Origin: Hydractinia symbiolongicarpus
Lineage: Eukaryota; Cnidaria; Hydrozoa; Anthoathecata; Hydractiniidae
DNA: 64,000 bases
Reading direction: 5' to 3'
Assembly (NCBI RefSeq): GCF_029227915.1
Contig: NC_079875.1
Location: 1,922,001-1,986,000 of the forward strand
Numbering within the stretch: position 1 is the stretch's first letter; each line of letters begins with the position of its first letter. The position numbers and the translations under genes were made by a program. This document shows positions 24,701 through 38,099 of the stretch, one piece after another. A model generated the notes under the pieces. That model was not told the DNA's origin, did no database searches, and was given only the letters and a program-made list of their open reading frames with translations.

Positions 24701-27700
24701 TACGGGCCGAGTCCGGGGTTTACGGGAAATGGCGGGTTTTCGTTTGCCGGCGATTAAACTTCTTTTATTCAGCGTCTCATCAAAAATGAAAGCATTTTTG
24801 AAAACTACAAGTCTCATGGGCTTTAGTGGTGAAATAATAATTTAAATAATCGTTTGGGAAATGAGTTTACTCCCTGGGTACTTTCTTTGTATACTTTTGA
24901 CTATACGGGCCGAGTCCGGGATTTACGGGAAATAGCAGGTTTTCGTTTGCCGGCGATTAAACTTCTTTTATTCAGCGTCTCATCAAAAATGAAAACATTT
25001 TTGAAAACTACAAGTCTCATGCGTTTTAGTGGTGAAAAAATAATTTAAAAAATCGTTCGGGAAATGAGTTTACACCCTGGGTACTTTCTTTGTATACTTT
25101 TGACTATACGGGCCGAGTCGGGGATTTACGGGAAATCGCAGGTTTTCGTTTGCCGGCGATTAAACTTCTTTTATTCAGCGTCTCATCAAAAATGAAAACA
25201 TTTTTAAAAACTAAAAGTCTCATGGGCTTTAGTGGTGAAATAATAATTTAAATAATCGTTTGGGAAATGAGTTTACTCCCTGGGTACTTTCTTTGTATAC
25301 TTTTGACTATACGGGCCGAGTCTGGGATTTACGGGAAATAGCAGGTTTTCGTTTGCCGGCGATTAAACTTCTTTTATTCAGCGTCTCATCAAAAATGAAA
25401 ACATTTTTGAAAACTACAAGTCTCATGCGTTTTAGTGGTGAAAAAATAATTTAAAAAATCGTTCGAGAAATGAGTTTACACCCTGGGTACTTTCTTTGTA
25501 TACTTTTGACTATACGGGCCAAGTCCGGGATTTACGGGAAATCGCAGGTTTTCGTTTGCCGGCGATTAAACCACTTTCATTAAGCCTCTCATCAAAAATG
25601 AAAAGATTTCTGAAAACTACAAGTCTCATGCGTTTTAGTGGTGAATGAATGAATTAAAAAATCGTTCGGGAAATGAGTTTACTCCCTGGGTACTATCTTT
25701 GTATACTTTTCACTATACGGGCCGAGTCGGGGATTTACGGGAAATCGCAGGTTTTCGTTTGCCGGCGATTAAACTTCTTTTATTCAGCGTCTCACCAAAA
25801 ATGAAAACATTTCTAAAAACTACAAGTCTCATGCGTTTTAGTGGTGAAAAAGTAATTTAAAAAATCGTTCGGGAAATGAGTTTACTCCCTGGGTACTTTC
25901 TTTGTATATTTTTGACTATACGGGCCGAGTCTGGGATTTACGGGAAATAGCAGGTTTTCGTTTGCCGGCGATTAAACTTCTTTTATTCAGCGTCTCATCA
26001 AAAATGAAAACATTTTTGAAAACTACAAGTCTCATGCGTTTTAGTGGTGAAAAAATAATTTAAAAAATCGTTCGGGAAATGAGTTTACTCCCTGGGGACT
26101 TTCTTTGTATACTTTTGACTATACGGGCCGAGTCTGGGATTTACGGGAAATAGCAGGTTTTCGTTTGCCGGCGATTAAACTTCTTTTATGCAGCGTCTCA
26201 TTAAAAATGAAAACATTATTGAAAACTACAAGTCTCATGCGTTTTAGTGGTGAAAAAATAATTTAAAAAATCGTTCGGGAAATGAGTTTACACCCTGGGT
26301 ACTTTCTTTGTATACTTTTGACTATACGGGCCGAGTCGGGGATTTACGGGAAATCGCAGGTTTTCGTTTGCCGGCGATTAAACTTCTTTTATTCAGCGTC
26401 TCATCAAAAATGAAAACATTTTTGAAAACTACAAGTCTCATGCGTTTTAGTGGTGAAAAAATAATTTAAAAAATCGTTCGAGAAATGAGTTTACACCCTG
26501 GGTACTTTCTTTGTATACTTTTGACTATACGGGCCGAGTCCGGGATTTACGGGAAATCGCAGGTTTTCGTTTGCCGGCGATTAAACCACTTTCATTAAGC
26601 CTCTCATCAAAAATGAAAAGATTTCTGAAAACTACAAGTCTCATGCGTTTTAGTGGTGAATGAATGAATTAAAAAATCGTTCGGGAAATGAGTTTACTCA
26701 CTGGGTACTTTCCTTGTATACTTTTACCTATACGGGCCGAGTCCGGGATTTACGGGAAATCGCAGGTTTTCGTTTGCCGGCGATTAAACTTCTTTTATTC
26801 AGCGTCTCATCAAAAATGAAAACATTTTTGAAAACTACAAGTCTCATACGTTTTAGTGGTGAAGAAATAATTTAAAAATTCGTTGTGGAAATGAGTTTAC
26901 TCACTGGGTACTTTCCTTGTATACTTTTAACTATACGGGCCGAGTCCGGGATTTACGGGAAATCGCAGGTTTTCGTTTGCCGGCGATTAAACTTCTTTTA
27001 TTCAGCGTCTCATCAAAAATGAAAACATTTTTAAAAACTACAAGTCTCATGGGCTTTAGTGGTGAAATAATAATTTAAAAAATCGTTCGGGAAATGAGTT
27101 TACACCCCGGGTACTTTCTTTGTATACTTTTGACTATACGGGCCGAGTCCGGGATTTACGGGAAATCGCAGGTTTTCGTTTGCCGGTGATTAAACTTCTT
27201 TTATTCAGCGTCTCATCAAAAATGAAAACATTTTTGAAAACTACAAGTCTCATGCGTTTTAGTGGTGAAAAAATAATTTAAAAAATAGTTCGGGAAATGA
27301 GTTTACTCCCTGGGTACTTTCTTTGTATACTTTTTACTATACGGGCCGAGTCCGGGGTTTACGGGAAATGGCGGGTTTTCGTTTGCCGGCGATTAAACTT
27401 CTTTTATTCAGCGTCTCATCAAAAATGAAAACATTTTTGAAAACTACAAGTCTCATGGGCTTTAGTGGTGAAATAATAATTTAAATAATCGTTTGGGAAA
27501 TGAGTTTACTCCCTGGGTACTTTCTTTGTATACTTTTGACTATACGGGCCGAGTCCGGGATTTACGGGAAATAGCAGGTTTTCGTTTGCCGGCGATTAAA
27601 CTTCTTTTATTCAGCGTCTCATCAAAAATGAAAACATTTTTGAAAACTACAAGTCTCATGCGTTTTAGTGGTGAAAAAATAATTTAAAAAATCGTTCGGG

Positions 27701-29540
27701 AAATGAGTTTACACCCTGGGTACTTTCTTTGTATACTTTTGACTATACGGGCCGAGTCGGGGATTTACGGGAAATCGCAGGTTTTCGTTTGCCGGCGATT
27801 AAACTTCTTTTATTCAGCGTCTCATCAAAAATGAAAACATTTTTAAAAACTAAAAGTCTCATGGGCTTTAGTGGTGAAATAATAATTTAAATAATCGTTT
27901 GGGAAATGAGTTTACTCCCTGGGTACTTTCTTTGTATACTTTTGACTATACGGGCCGAGTCTGGGATTTACGGGAAATAGCAGGTTTTCGTTTGCCGGCG
28001 ATTAAACTTCTTTTATTCAGCGTCTCATTAAAAATGAAAACATTATTGAAAACTACAAGTCTCATGCGTTTTAGTGGTGAAAAAATAATTTAAAAAATCG
28101 TTCGGGAAATGAGTTTACACCCTGGGTACTTTCTTTGTATACTTTTGACTATACGGGCCGAGTCGGGGATTTACGGGAAATCGCAGGTTTTCGTTTGCCG
28201 GCGATTAAACTTCTTTTATTCAGCGTCTCATCAAAAATGAAAACATTTTTGAAAACTACAAGTCTCATGCGTTTTAGTGGTGAAAAAATAATTTAAAAAA
28301 TCGTTCGAGAAATGAGTTTACACCCTGGGTACTTTCTTTGTATACTTTTGACTATACGGGCCAAGTCCGGGATTTACGGGAAATCGCAGGTTTTCGTTTG
28401 CCGGCGATTAAAAAACTTTCATTAAGCCTCTCATCAAAAATGAAAAGATTTCTGAAAACTACAAGTCTCATGCGTTTTAGTGGTGAATGAATGAATTAAA
28501 AAATCGTTCGGGAAATGAGTTTACTCCCTGGGTACTATCTTTGTATACTTTTCACTATACGGGCCGAGTCGGGGATTTACGGGAAATCGCAGGTTTTCGT
28601 TTGCCGGCGATTAAACTTCTTTTATTCAGCGTCTCACCAAAAATGAAAACATTTCTAAAAACTACAAGTCTCATGCGTTTTAGTGGTGAAAAAGTAATTT
28701 AAAAAATCGTTCGGGAAATGAGTTTACTCCCTGGGTACTTTCTTTGTATACTTTTGACTATACGGGCCGAGTCTGGGATTTACGGGAAATAGCAGGTTTT
28801 CGTTTGCCGGCGATTAAACTTCTTTTATTCAGCGTCTCATCAAAAATGAAAACATTTTTGAAAACTACAAGTCTCATGCGTTTTAGTGGTGAAAAAATAA
28901 TTTAAAAAATCGTTCGGGAAATGAGTTTACTCCCTGGGTACTTTCTTTGTATACTTTTGACTATACGGGCCGAGTCTGGGATTTACGGGAAATAGCAGGT
29001 TTTCGTTTGCCGGCGATTAAACTTCTTTTATTCAGCGTCTCATTAAAAATGAAAACATTATTGAAAACTACAAGTCTCATGCGTTTTAGTGGTGAAAAAA
29101 TAATTTAAAAAATCCTTCGGGAAATGAGTTTACACCCTGGGTACTTTCTTTGTATACTTTTGACTATACGGGCCGAGTCGGGGATTTACGGGAAATCGCA
29201 GGTTTTCGTTTGCCGGCGATTAAACTTCTTTTATTCAGCGTCTCATCAAAAATGAAAACATTTTTGAAAACTACAAGTCTCATGCGTTTTAGTGGTGAAA
29301 AAATAATTTAAAAAATCGTTCGAGAAATGAGTTTACACCCTGGGTACTTTCTTTGTATACTTTTGACTATACGGGCCGAGTCCGGGATTTACGGGAAATC
29401 GCAGGTTTTCGTTTGCCGGCGATTAAACCACTTTCATTAAGCCTCTCATCAAAAATGAAAAGATTTCTGAAAACTACAAGTCTCATGCGTTTTAGTGGTG
29501 AATGAATGAATTAAAAAATCGTTCGGGAAATGAGTTTACT
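21579..29540 (+). repeat. 14-mer HOR, 2,842 bp, three copies, one shortened to a 12-mer
   Basis: The gtggtgaagaaat marker at 21,579, 24,421 and 26,856 gives spacings of 2,842 bp (14 x 203) and 2,435 bp (12 x 203 - 1). The gaatgaatgaatt monomers at about 23,208 and 24,223 recur at 25,643 and 26,658, then at 28,485 and 29,500. The middle copy has lost one monomer near 24,600, where a gggctttag monomer runs straight into an agttcggg one, and another near 25,390. The third copy keeps all fourteen. Homology ends near 29,540, where tcactggg becomes ttcctggg. Confidence 0.85.
24575..24660 (+). repeat. Fusion monomer at a one-monomer deletion
   Basis: The start of this monomer (catttttaaaaac, gggctttagtgg) belongs to the type that elsewhere continues as gaaataataattt. 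Here it continues as gaaaaaataattt and aaatagttcggg, which belongs to the next monomer in the intact 14-mer (compare 27,010-27,290). One 203-bp unit is missing through an in-register exchange. The monomer also lacks one A in tcatcaaaatg and has tttcatggg instead of tctcatggg. Confidence 0.75.
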
Positions 29541-31100
29541 TCCTGGGTACTATCTTTGTATACTTTTGACTATACGGGCCGAGTCCGTGATTTACGGGAA
29601 ATCGCAGGTTTTCGTTTGCCGGCGATTAAACTTCTTTTATTCAGCCTCTCATCAAAAATGAAAAGATTTCTGAAAACTACAAGTCTCATGCGTTTTAGTG
29701 GTGAATGAATGAATTAAAAAATCGTTCGGGAAATGAGTTTACTCCCTGGGTACTTTCTTTATATACTTTTGACTATACGGGCCGAGTCTGGGATTTACGG
29801 GAAATAGCAGGTTTTCGTTTGCCGGCGATTAAACTTCTTTTATTCAGCGTCTCATCAAAAATGAAAACATTTTTGAAAACTACAAGTCTCATGCGTTTTA
29901 GTGGTGAAAAAATAATTTAAAAAATCGTTCGAGAAATGAGTTTACACCCTGGGTACTTTCTTTGTATACTTTTGACTATACGGGCCGAGTCCGGGATTTA
30001 CGGGAAATCGCAGGTTTTCGTTTGCCGGCGATTAAACCACTTTCATTAAGCCTCTCATCAAAAATGAAAAGATTTCTGAAAACTACAAGTCTCATGCGTT
30101 TTAGTGGTGAATGAATGAATTAAAAAATCGTTCGGGAAATGAGTTTACTTCCTGGGTACTATCTTTGTATACTTTTGACTATACGGGCCGAGTGTGTGTG
30201 TTATACGGGAAATCGCAGGTTTTCGTTTGCCGGCGATTAAACTTCTTTTATTCAGCGTCTCATCAAAAATGAAAACATTTCTAAAAACTACAAGTCTCAT
30301 GCGTTTTAGTGGTGAAAAAGTAATTTAAAAAATCGTTCGGGAAATGAGTTTACTCCCTGGGTACTTTCTTTGTATACTTTTGACTATACGGGCCGAGTCT
30401 GGGATTTACGGGAAATAGCAGGTTTTCGTTTGCCGGCGATTAAACTTCTTTTATTCAGCGTCTCATCAAAAATGAAAACATTTTTGAAAACTACAAGTCT
30501 CATGCGTTTTAGTGGTGAAAAAATAATTTAAAAAATCGTTCGGGAAAGGAGTTTACTCCCTGGGTACTATCTTTGTATACTTTTGACTATACGGGCCGAG
30601 TCCGGGGTTTACGGGAAATGACGGGTTTTCGTTTGCCGGCGATTAAACTTCTTTTATTCAGCGTCTCATCAAAAATGAAAACATTTTTGAAAACTACAAG
30701 TCTCAAGCGTTTTAGTGGTGAAAAGATAATTTAAAAAATCGTTTTGGAAATGAGTTTACTCACTGGGTACTTTCCTTGTATACTTTTAACTATACGGGCC
30801 GTGTCCGGGATTTACGGGAAATCGCAGGTTTTCGTTTGCCGGCGATTAAACTTCTTTTATTCAGCGTCTCATCAAAAATGAAAACATTTTTGAAAACTAC
30901 AAGTCTCATACGTTTTAGTGGTGAAGAAATAATTTAAAAATTCGTTCTGGAAATGAGTTTACTCACTGGGTACTTTCCTTGTATACTTTTAACTATACGG
31001 GCCGAGTCCGGGATTTACGGGAAATCGCAGGTTTTCGTTTGCCGGCGATTAAACTTCTTTTATTCAGCGTCTCATCAAAAATGAAAACATTTTTAAAAAC
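29540..31100 (+). repeat. Class B monomers, irregular order
   Basis: A scrambled continuation of the 14-mer monomer types. Two gaatgaatgaatt monomers lie side by side at 29,500 and 29,703, with a third at 30,108. The gtggtgaagaaat marker reappears at 30,918, which is 20 monomers plus 2 bp after 26,856. The extra 2 bp comes from the GT-rich stretch at 30,193. Only satellite is present. Confidence 0.75.
30191..30205 (+). repeat. Short GT run replacing part of one monomer
   Basis: Where all other monomers read gccgagtccgggatttacggg, this one reads gccgag followed by gtgtgtgtgt, then tatacggg. The change adds 2 bp and removes one CGGG. I saw it only once in the window. It looks like a small slippage or repair event. 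It could also be a sequencing or assembly error, but the bases on both sides are normal. Confidence 0.8.
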
Positions 31101-34100
31101 TACAAGTCTCATGGGCTTAAGTGGTGAAATAATAATTTAAAAAATCGTTCGGGAAATGAGTTTACACCCTGGGTACTTTCTTTGTATACTTTTGACTATA
31201 CGGGCCGAGTCTGGGATTTACGGGAAATAGCAGGTTTTCGTTTGCCGGCGATTAAACTTCTTTTATTCAGCGTCTCATTAAAAATGAAAACATTATTGAA
31301 AACTACAAGTCTCATGAGTTTTAGTGGTGAAAAAAAAATTTAAAAAATCGTTCGGGAAATGAGTTTACACCCTGGGTACTTTCTTTGTATAATTTTGACT
31401 ATACGGGCCGAGTCGGGGATTTACAGGAAATCGCAGGTTTTCGTTTGCCGGCGATTAAACTTCTTTTATTCAGCGTCTCATCAAAAATGAAAACATTTTT
31501 GAAAACTACAAGTCTCATGCGTTTTAGTGGTGAAAAAATAATTTAAAAAATCGTTCGAGAAATGAGTTTACACCCTGGGTACTTTCTTTGTATACTTTTG
31601 ACTATACGGGCCGAGTCCGGGATTTACGGGAAATCGCAGGTTTTCGTTTGCCGGCGATTAAACCTCTTTTATTCAGCGTCTCATCAAAAATGAAAACATT
31701 TCTAAAAACTACAAGTCTCATGCGTTTTAGTGGTGAAAAAGTAATTTAAAAAATCGTTCGTGAAATGAGTTTACTCCCTGGGTACTTTCTTTGTATACTT
31801 TTGACTATATGAGCCGAGTCTGGGATTTACGGGAAATAGCAGGTTTTCGTTTGCCGGCGATTAAACTTCTTTTATTCAGCGTCTCATCAAAAATGAAAAC
31901 ATTTTTGAAAACTACAAGTCTCAAGCGTTTTAGTGGTGAAAAGATAATTTAAAAAATCGTTTTGGAAATGAGTTTACTCACTGGGTACTTTCCTTGTATA
32001 CTTTTGACTATACGGGCCGAGTCCGGGATTTACGGGAAATCGCAGGTTTTCGTTTGCCGGCGATTAAACGTCTTTTATTCAGCGTCTCATCAAAAATGAA
32101 AACATTTTTAAAAACTACAAGTCTCATGGGCTTAAGTGGTGAAATAATAATTTAAAAAATCGTTCGGGAAATGAGTTTACACCCTGGGTACTTTCTTTGT
32201 ATACTTTTGACTATACGGGCCGATTCTGGGATTTACGGGAAATAGCAGGTTTTCGTTTGCCGGCGATTAAACTTCTTTTATTCAGCGTCTCATTAAAAAT
32301 GAAAACATTATTGAAAACTACAAGTCTCATGCGCTTTAGTGGTGAAAAAATAATTTAAAAAATCGTTCGGGAAATGAGTTTACACCCTGGGTACTTTCTT
32401 TGTATACTTTTGACTATACGGGCCGAGTCGGGGATTTACGGGAAATCGCAGGTTTTCGTTTGCCGGCGATTAAACTTCTTTTATTCAGCGTCTCATCAAA
32501 AATGAAAACATTTTTGAAAACTACAAGTCTCATGCGTTTTAGTGGTGAAAAAATAATTTAAAAAATCGTTCGAGAAATGAGTTTACACCCTGGGTACTTT
32601 CTTTGTATACTTTTGACTATACGGGCCGAGTCCGGGATTTACGGGAAATCGCAGGTTTTCGTTTGCCGGCGATTAAACCACTTTCATTAAGCCTCTCATC
32701 AAAAATGAAAAGATTTCTGAAAACTACAAGTCTCATGCGTTTTAGTGGTGAATGAATGAATTAAAAAATCGTTCGGGAAATGAGTTTACTCCCTGGGTAC
32801 TATCTTTGTATACTTTTGACTATACGGGCCGAGTCGGGGATTTACGGGAAATCCCAGGTTTTCGTTTGCCGGCGATTAAACTTCTTTTATTCAGCGTCTC
32901 ATCAAAAATGAAAACATTTCTAAAAACTACAAGTCTCATGCGTTTTAGTGGTGAAAAAGTAATTTAAAAAATCGTTCGGGAAATGAGTTTACTCCCTGGG
33001 TACTTTCTTTGTATACTTTTGACTATACGAGCCGAGTCTGGGATTTACGGGAAATAGCAGGTTTTCGTTTGCCGGCGATTAAACTTCTTTTATTCAGCGT
33101 CTCATCAAAAATGAAAACATTTTTGAAAACTACAAGTCTCAAGCGTTTTAGTGGTGAAAAGATAATTTAAAAAATCGTTTTGGAAATGAGTTTACTCACT
33201 GGGTACTTTCCTTGTATACTTTTAACTATACGGGCCGAGTCCGGGATTTACGGGAAATCGCAGGTTTTCGTTTGCCGGCGATTAAACGTCTTTTATTCAG
33301 CGTCTCATCAAAAATGAAAACATTTTTGAAAACTACAAGTCTCATACGTTTTAGTGGTGAAATAATAATTTAAATAATCGTTTGGGAAATGAGTTTACTC
33401 CCTGGGTACTTTCTTTGTATACTTTTGACTATACGGGCCGAGTCTGGGATTTACGGGAAATAGCAGGTTTTCGTTTGCCGGCGATTAAACCTCTTTTATT
33501 CAGCGTCTCATTAAAAATGAAAACATTATTGAAAACTACAAGTCTCATGCGTTTTAGTGGTGAAAAAATAATTTAAAAAATCGTTCGGGAAATGAGTTTA
33601 CACCCTGGGTACTTTCTTTGTATACTTTTGACTATACGGGCCGAGTCCGGGATTTACGGGAAATCGCAGGTTTTCGTTTGCCGGCGATTAAACTTCTTTT
33701 ATTCAGTGTCTCATCAAAAATGAAAACATTTTTGAAAACTACAAGTCTCATGCGTTTTAGTGGTGAAAAAATAATTTAAAAAATCGTTCGAGAAATGAGT
33801 TTACACCCTGGGTACTTTCTTTGTATACTTTTGACTATACGGGCCGAGTCCGGGATTTACGGGAAATCGCAGGTTTTCGTTTGCCGGCGATTAAACCACT
33901 TTCATTAAGCCTCTCATCAAAAATGAAAAGATTTCTGAAAACTACAAGTCTCATGCGTTTTAGTGGTGAATGAATGAATTAAAAAATCGTTCGGGAAATG
34001 AGTTTACTCCCTGGGTACTATCTTTGTATACTTTTGACTATACGGGCCGAGTCCGGGATTTACGGGAAATCGCAGGTTTTCGTTTGCCGGCGATTAAACT

Positions 34101-34185
34101 TCTTTTATTCAGCGTCTCATCAAAAATGAAAACATTTTTGAAAACTACAAGTCTCATGCGTTTTAGTGGTGAAAAAATAATTTAA
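31100..34185 (+). repeat. 5-mer/6-mer HOR (1,015 and 1,218 bp), three copies
   Basis: gggcttaa at 31,113 and 32,128 gives a 1,015-bp (5-mer) step. catttctaaaaac at 31,697 and 32,915, gagccgag at 31,811 and 33,029, and caagcgtttt near 31,922 and 33,140 give a 1,218-bp (6-mer) step. The longer unit carries an extra gaatgaatgaatt monomer near 32,750. A third copy begins near 33,344 with a fusion monomer (gtctcatacg followed by gaaataataattt). Confidence 0.75.
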
Positions 34186-34660
34186 AAAATCGTTCGGGAA
34201 ATGAGTTTACTCCCTGGGTACTTTCTTTGTATACTTTTGACTATACGGGCTGAGTCCGGGGTTTACGGGAAATGGCGGGTTTTCGTTTGCCGGCGATTAA
34301 ACTTCTTTTATTCAGCGTCTCATCAAAAATGAAAACATTTTTGAAAACTACAAGTCTCAAGCGTTTTAGTGGTGAAAAGATAATTTAAAAAATCGTTTTG
34401 GAAATGGGTTTACTCACTGGGTACTTTCCTTGTATACTTTTAAATATGCGGGCCGAGTCCGGGATTTACGGGAAATCGCAGGTTTTCGTTTGACGGCGAT
34501 TAAACTTCTTTTATTCAGCGTCTTATCAAAAATTAAAACATTTTTGAAAACTACAAGTCTCATACGTTTTAGTGGTGAAAAAATAATTTAAAAATTCGTT
34601 CTGGAAATGAGTTTACTCACTGGGTACTTTCCTTGTATACTTTTAACTATACGGGCCGAG
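34185..34660 (+). repeat. Right border of the B domain, with chimeric B-to-A monomer
   Basis: The last class B monomers show several private changes (atgggtttac, aaatatgcggg, tgacggcg, gtcttatc, aattaaaac). Then, inside one monomer, tacttttaactatacgggccgag (class B) is followed at about 34,660 by cccgggatttacagg and tcgcggg (class A). Everything to the right for several kilobases is class A. The same chimera returns near 36,275 as part of an 8-mer. Confidence 0.85.
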
Positions 34661-37600
34661 CCCGGGATTTACAGGAAATCGCGGGTTTTCGTTTGCCGGC
34701 GATTAAACCTCTTTCATTAAGCGTCTCATCAAAAATGAAAACATTTTTGAAAACTGCAAGTCTCGTGCGTTTTAGTGGTGAAAAGATAATTGAAAAAATC
34801 GTTTCGGAAATGAGTTTACTCACAGGGTACTTTCTTTGTATACATTCGACTATACGGGCCAAGCCCGGGTTTTACGGGAAATCTCGGGTTTTCGTTTGCC
34901 GGCGATTAAACCTCTTTCATTAAGCGTCTCATCAAAAATGAAAACATTTTTGAAAACAACAAGTCTCATGCGTTTTAGTGGTGAAAAAATAAATTAAAAA
35001 ATCGTTCTGGAAATGAGTTTACTCACAGGGTACTTTCTTTGTATACATTCGACTATACGGGCCAAGCCCGGGATTTACGGGAAATCGTGGGTTTAGTTTT
35101 GCCGGCGATTAAACCTCTTTCATTAAGCGTCTCATCAAAAATGAAAACATTTTTGAAAACTACAAGTCTCATGCGTTTTAGTGGTGAAAAAAAATTTAAA
35201 AAATCGTTCGGGAAATGAGTTTACTCCCTGGGAACTTTCTTTGTATACATTCGACTATACGGCCAAGCCCGGGATTTACGGGAAATCGCGGGATTTCGTT
35301 TGCCGGTGATTAAACCTCTTTTATTAAGCGTCTAATCAAAAATGAAAACATTTTTGAAAACTGCAAGTCTCATGCGTTTTAGTGGTGAAAAGATAATTGA
35401 AAAAATCGTTTCGGAAATGAGTTTACACACAGGGTACTTTCTTTGTATACATTCAACTATACGGGCCAAGCCCGGGATTTACGGGAAATCGCGGGTTTTC
35501 GTTTGCCGGCGATTAAACCTCTTTCATTAAGCGTCTCATCAAAAATGAAAACATTTTTGAAAACTGCAAGTCTCGTGCGTTTTAGTGGTGAAAAGATAAT
35601 TGAAAAAATCGTTTCGGAAATGAGTTTACTCACAGGGTACTTTCTTTGTATACATTCGACTATACGGGCCAAGCCCGGGTTTTACGGGAAATCTCGGGTT
35701 TTCGTTTGCCGGCGATTAAACCTCTTTCATTAAGCGTCTCATCAAAAATGAAAACATTTTTGAAAACAACAAGTCTCATGCGTTTTAGTGGTGAAAAAAT
35801 AAATTAAAAAATCGTTCTGGAAATGAGTTTACTCACAGGGTACTTTCTTTGTATACATTCGACTATACGGGCCAAGCCCGGGATTTACGGGAAATCGCGG
35901 GTTTACGTTTGCCGGCGATTAAACCTCTTTCATTAAGCGTCTCATCAAAAATGAAAACATTTTTGAAAACTACAAGTCTCATGCGTTTTAGTGGTGAAAA
36001 AAAAATTTAAAAAATCGTTCGGGAAATGAGTTTACTCCCTGGGAACTTTCTTTGTATACATTCGACTATACGGGCCAAGCCCGGGATTTACGGGAAATCG
36101 CGGGATTTCGTTTGCCGGTGATTAAACCTCTTTTATTAATCGTCTAATCAAAAATGAAAACATTTTTGAAAACTGCAATTCTCATGCGTTTTAGTGGTGA
36201 AAAAATAATTTAAAAATTCGTTCTGGAAATGAGTTTACTCACTGGGTACTTTCCTTGTATACTTTTAACTATACGGGCCGAGCCCGGGATTTACAGGAAA
36301 TCGCGGGTTTTCGTTTGCCGGCGATTAAACCTCTTTCATTAAGCGTCTCATCAAAAATGAAAACATTTTTGAAAACTGCAAGTCTCGTGCGTTTTAGTGG
36401 TGAAAAGATAATTGAAAAAATCGTTTCGGAAATGAGTTTACTCACAGGGTACTTTCTTTGTATACATTCGACTATACGGGCCAAGCCCGGGTTTTACGGG
36501 AAATCTCGGGTTTTCGTTTGCCGGCGATTAAACCTCTTTCATTAAGCGTCTCATCAAAAATGAAAACATTTTTGAAAACAACAAGTCTCATGCGTTTTAG
36601 TGGTGAAAAAATAAATTAAAAAATCGTTCTGGAAATGAGTTTACTCACAGGGTACTTTCTTTGTATACATTCGACTATACGGGCCAAGCCCGGGATTTAC
36701 GGGAAATCGTGGGTTTAGTTTTGCCGGCGATTAAACCTCTTTCATTAAGCGTCTCATCAAAAATGAAAACATTTTTGAAAACTACAAGTCTCATGCGTTT
36801 TAGTGGTGAAAAAAAATTTAAAAAATCGTTCGGGAAATGAGTTTACTCCCTGGGAACTTTCTTTGTATACATTCGACTATACGGCCAAGCCCGGGATTTA
36901 CGGGAAATCGCGGGATTTCGTTTGCCGGTGATTAAACTTCTTTTATTAAGCGTCTAATCAAAAATGAAAACATTTTTGAAAACTGCAAGTCTCATGCGTT
37001 TTAGTGGTGAAAAGATAATTGAAAAAATCGTTTCGGAAATGAGTTTACACACAGGGTACTTTCTTTGTATACATTCAACTATACGGGCCAAGCCCGGGAT
37101 TTACGGGAAATCGCGGGTTTTCGTTTGCCGGCGATTAAACCTCTTTCATTAAGCGTCTCATCAAAAATGAAAACATTTTTGAAAACTGCAAGTCTCGTGC
37201 GTTTTAGTGGTGAAAAGATAATTGAAAAAATCGTTTCGGAAATGAGTTTACTCACAGGGTACTTTCTTTGTATACATTCGACTATACGGGCCAAGCCCGG
37301 GTTTTACGGGAAATCTCGGGTTTTCGTTTGCCGGCGATTAAACCTCTTTCATTAAGCGTCTCATCAAAAATGAAAACATTTTTGAAAACAACAAGTCTCA
37401 TGCGTTTTAGTGGTGAAAAAATAAATTAAAAAATCGTTCTGGAAATGAGTTTACTCACAGGGTACTTTCTTTGTATACATTCGACTATACGGGCCAAGCC
37501 CGGGATTTACGGGAAATCGCGGGTTTACGTTTGCCGGCGATTAAACCTCTTTCATTAAGCGTCTCATCAAAAATGAAAACATTTTTGAAAACTACAAGTC

Positions 37601-37800
37601 TCATGCGTTTTAGTGGTGAAAAAAAAATTTAAAAAATCGTTCGGGAAATGAGTTTACTCCCTGGGAACTTTCTTTGTATACATTCGACTATACGGGCCAA
37701 GCCCGGGATTTACGGGAAATCGCGGGATTTCGTTTGCCGGTGATTAAACCTCTTTTATTAATCGTCTAATCAAAAATGAAAACATTTTTGAAAACTGCAA
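34557..37800 (+). repeat. 8-mer HOR, 1,622 bp, two copies, built from nested 4-mers
   Basis: gcaattctc at 36,175 and 37,797, and equivalent bases at 34,633 and 36,255 and at 35,443 and 37,065, are 1,622 bp apart (8 x 203 - 2). Within each unit the two halves are also related: equivalent points fall at 34,633, 35,443, 36,255, 37,065 and 37,877, with steps of 810, 812, 810 and 812 bp. The short half holds two one-base losses (actatacggccaag and gaaaaaaaattt). All monomers are class A apart from the chimeric one that opens each 8-mer. Confidence 0.88.
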
Positions 37801-38099
37801 TTCTCATGCGTTTTAGTGGTGAAAAGATAATTGAAAAAATCGTTTCGGAAATGAGTTTACTCACAGGGTACTTTCTTTGTATACATTCAACTATACGGGC
37901 CAAGCCCGGGATTTACGGGAAATCGCGGGTTTTCGTTTGCCGGCGATTAAACAACTTTCATTAAGCGTCTCATCAAAAATGAAAACATTTCTGAAAACTA
38001 CAAGTCTCATGCGTTTTAGCGGTGAAAAAATAATTGAAAAAATCGTTTCGGAAATGAGTTTACTCACAAGGTACTTTCTTTGTATACATTCGACTGTAC

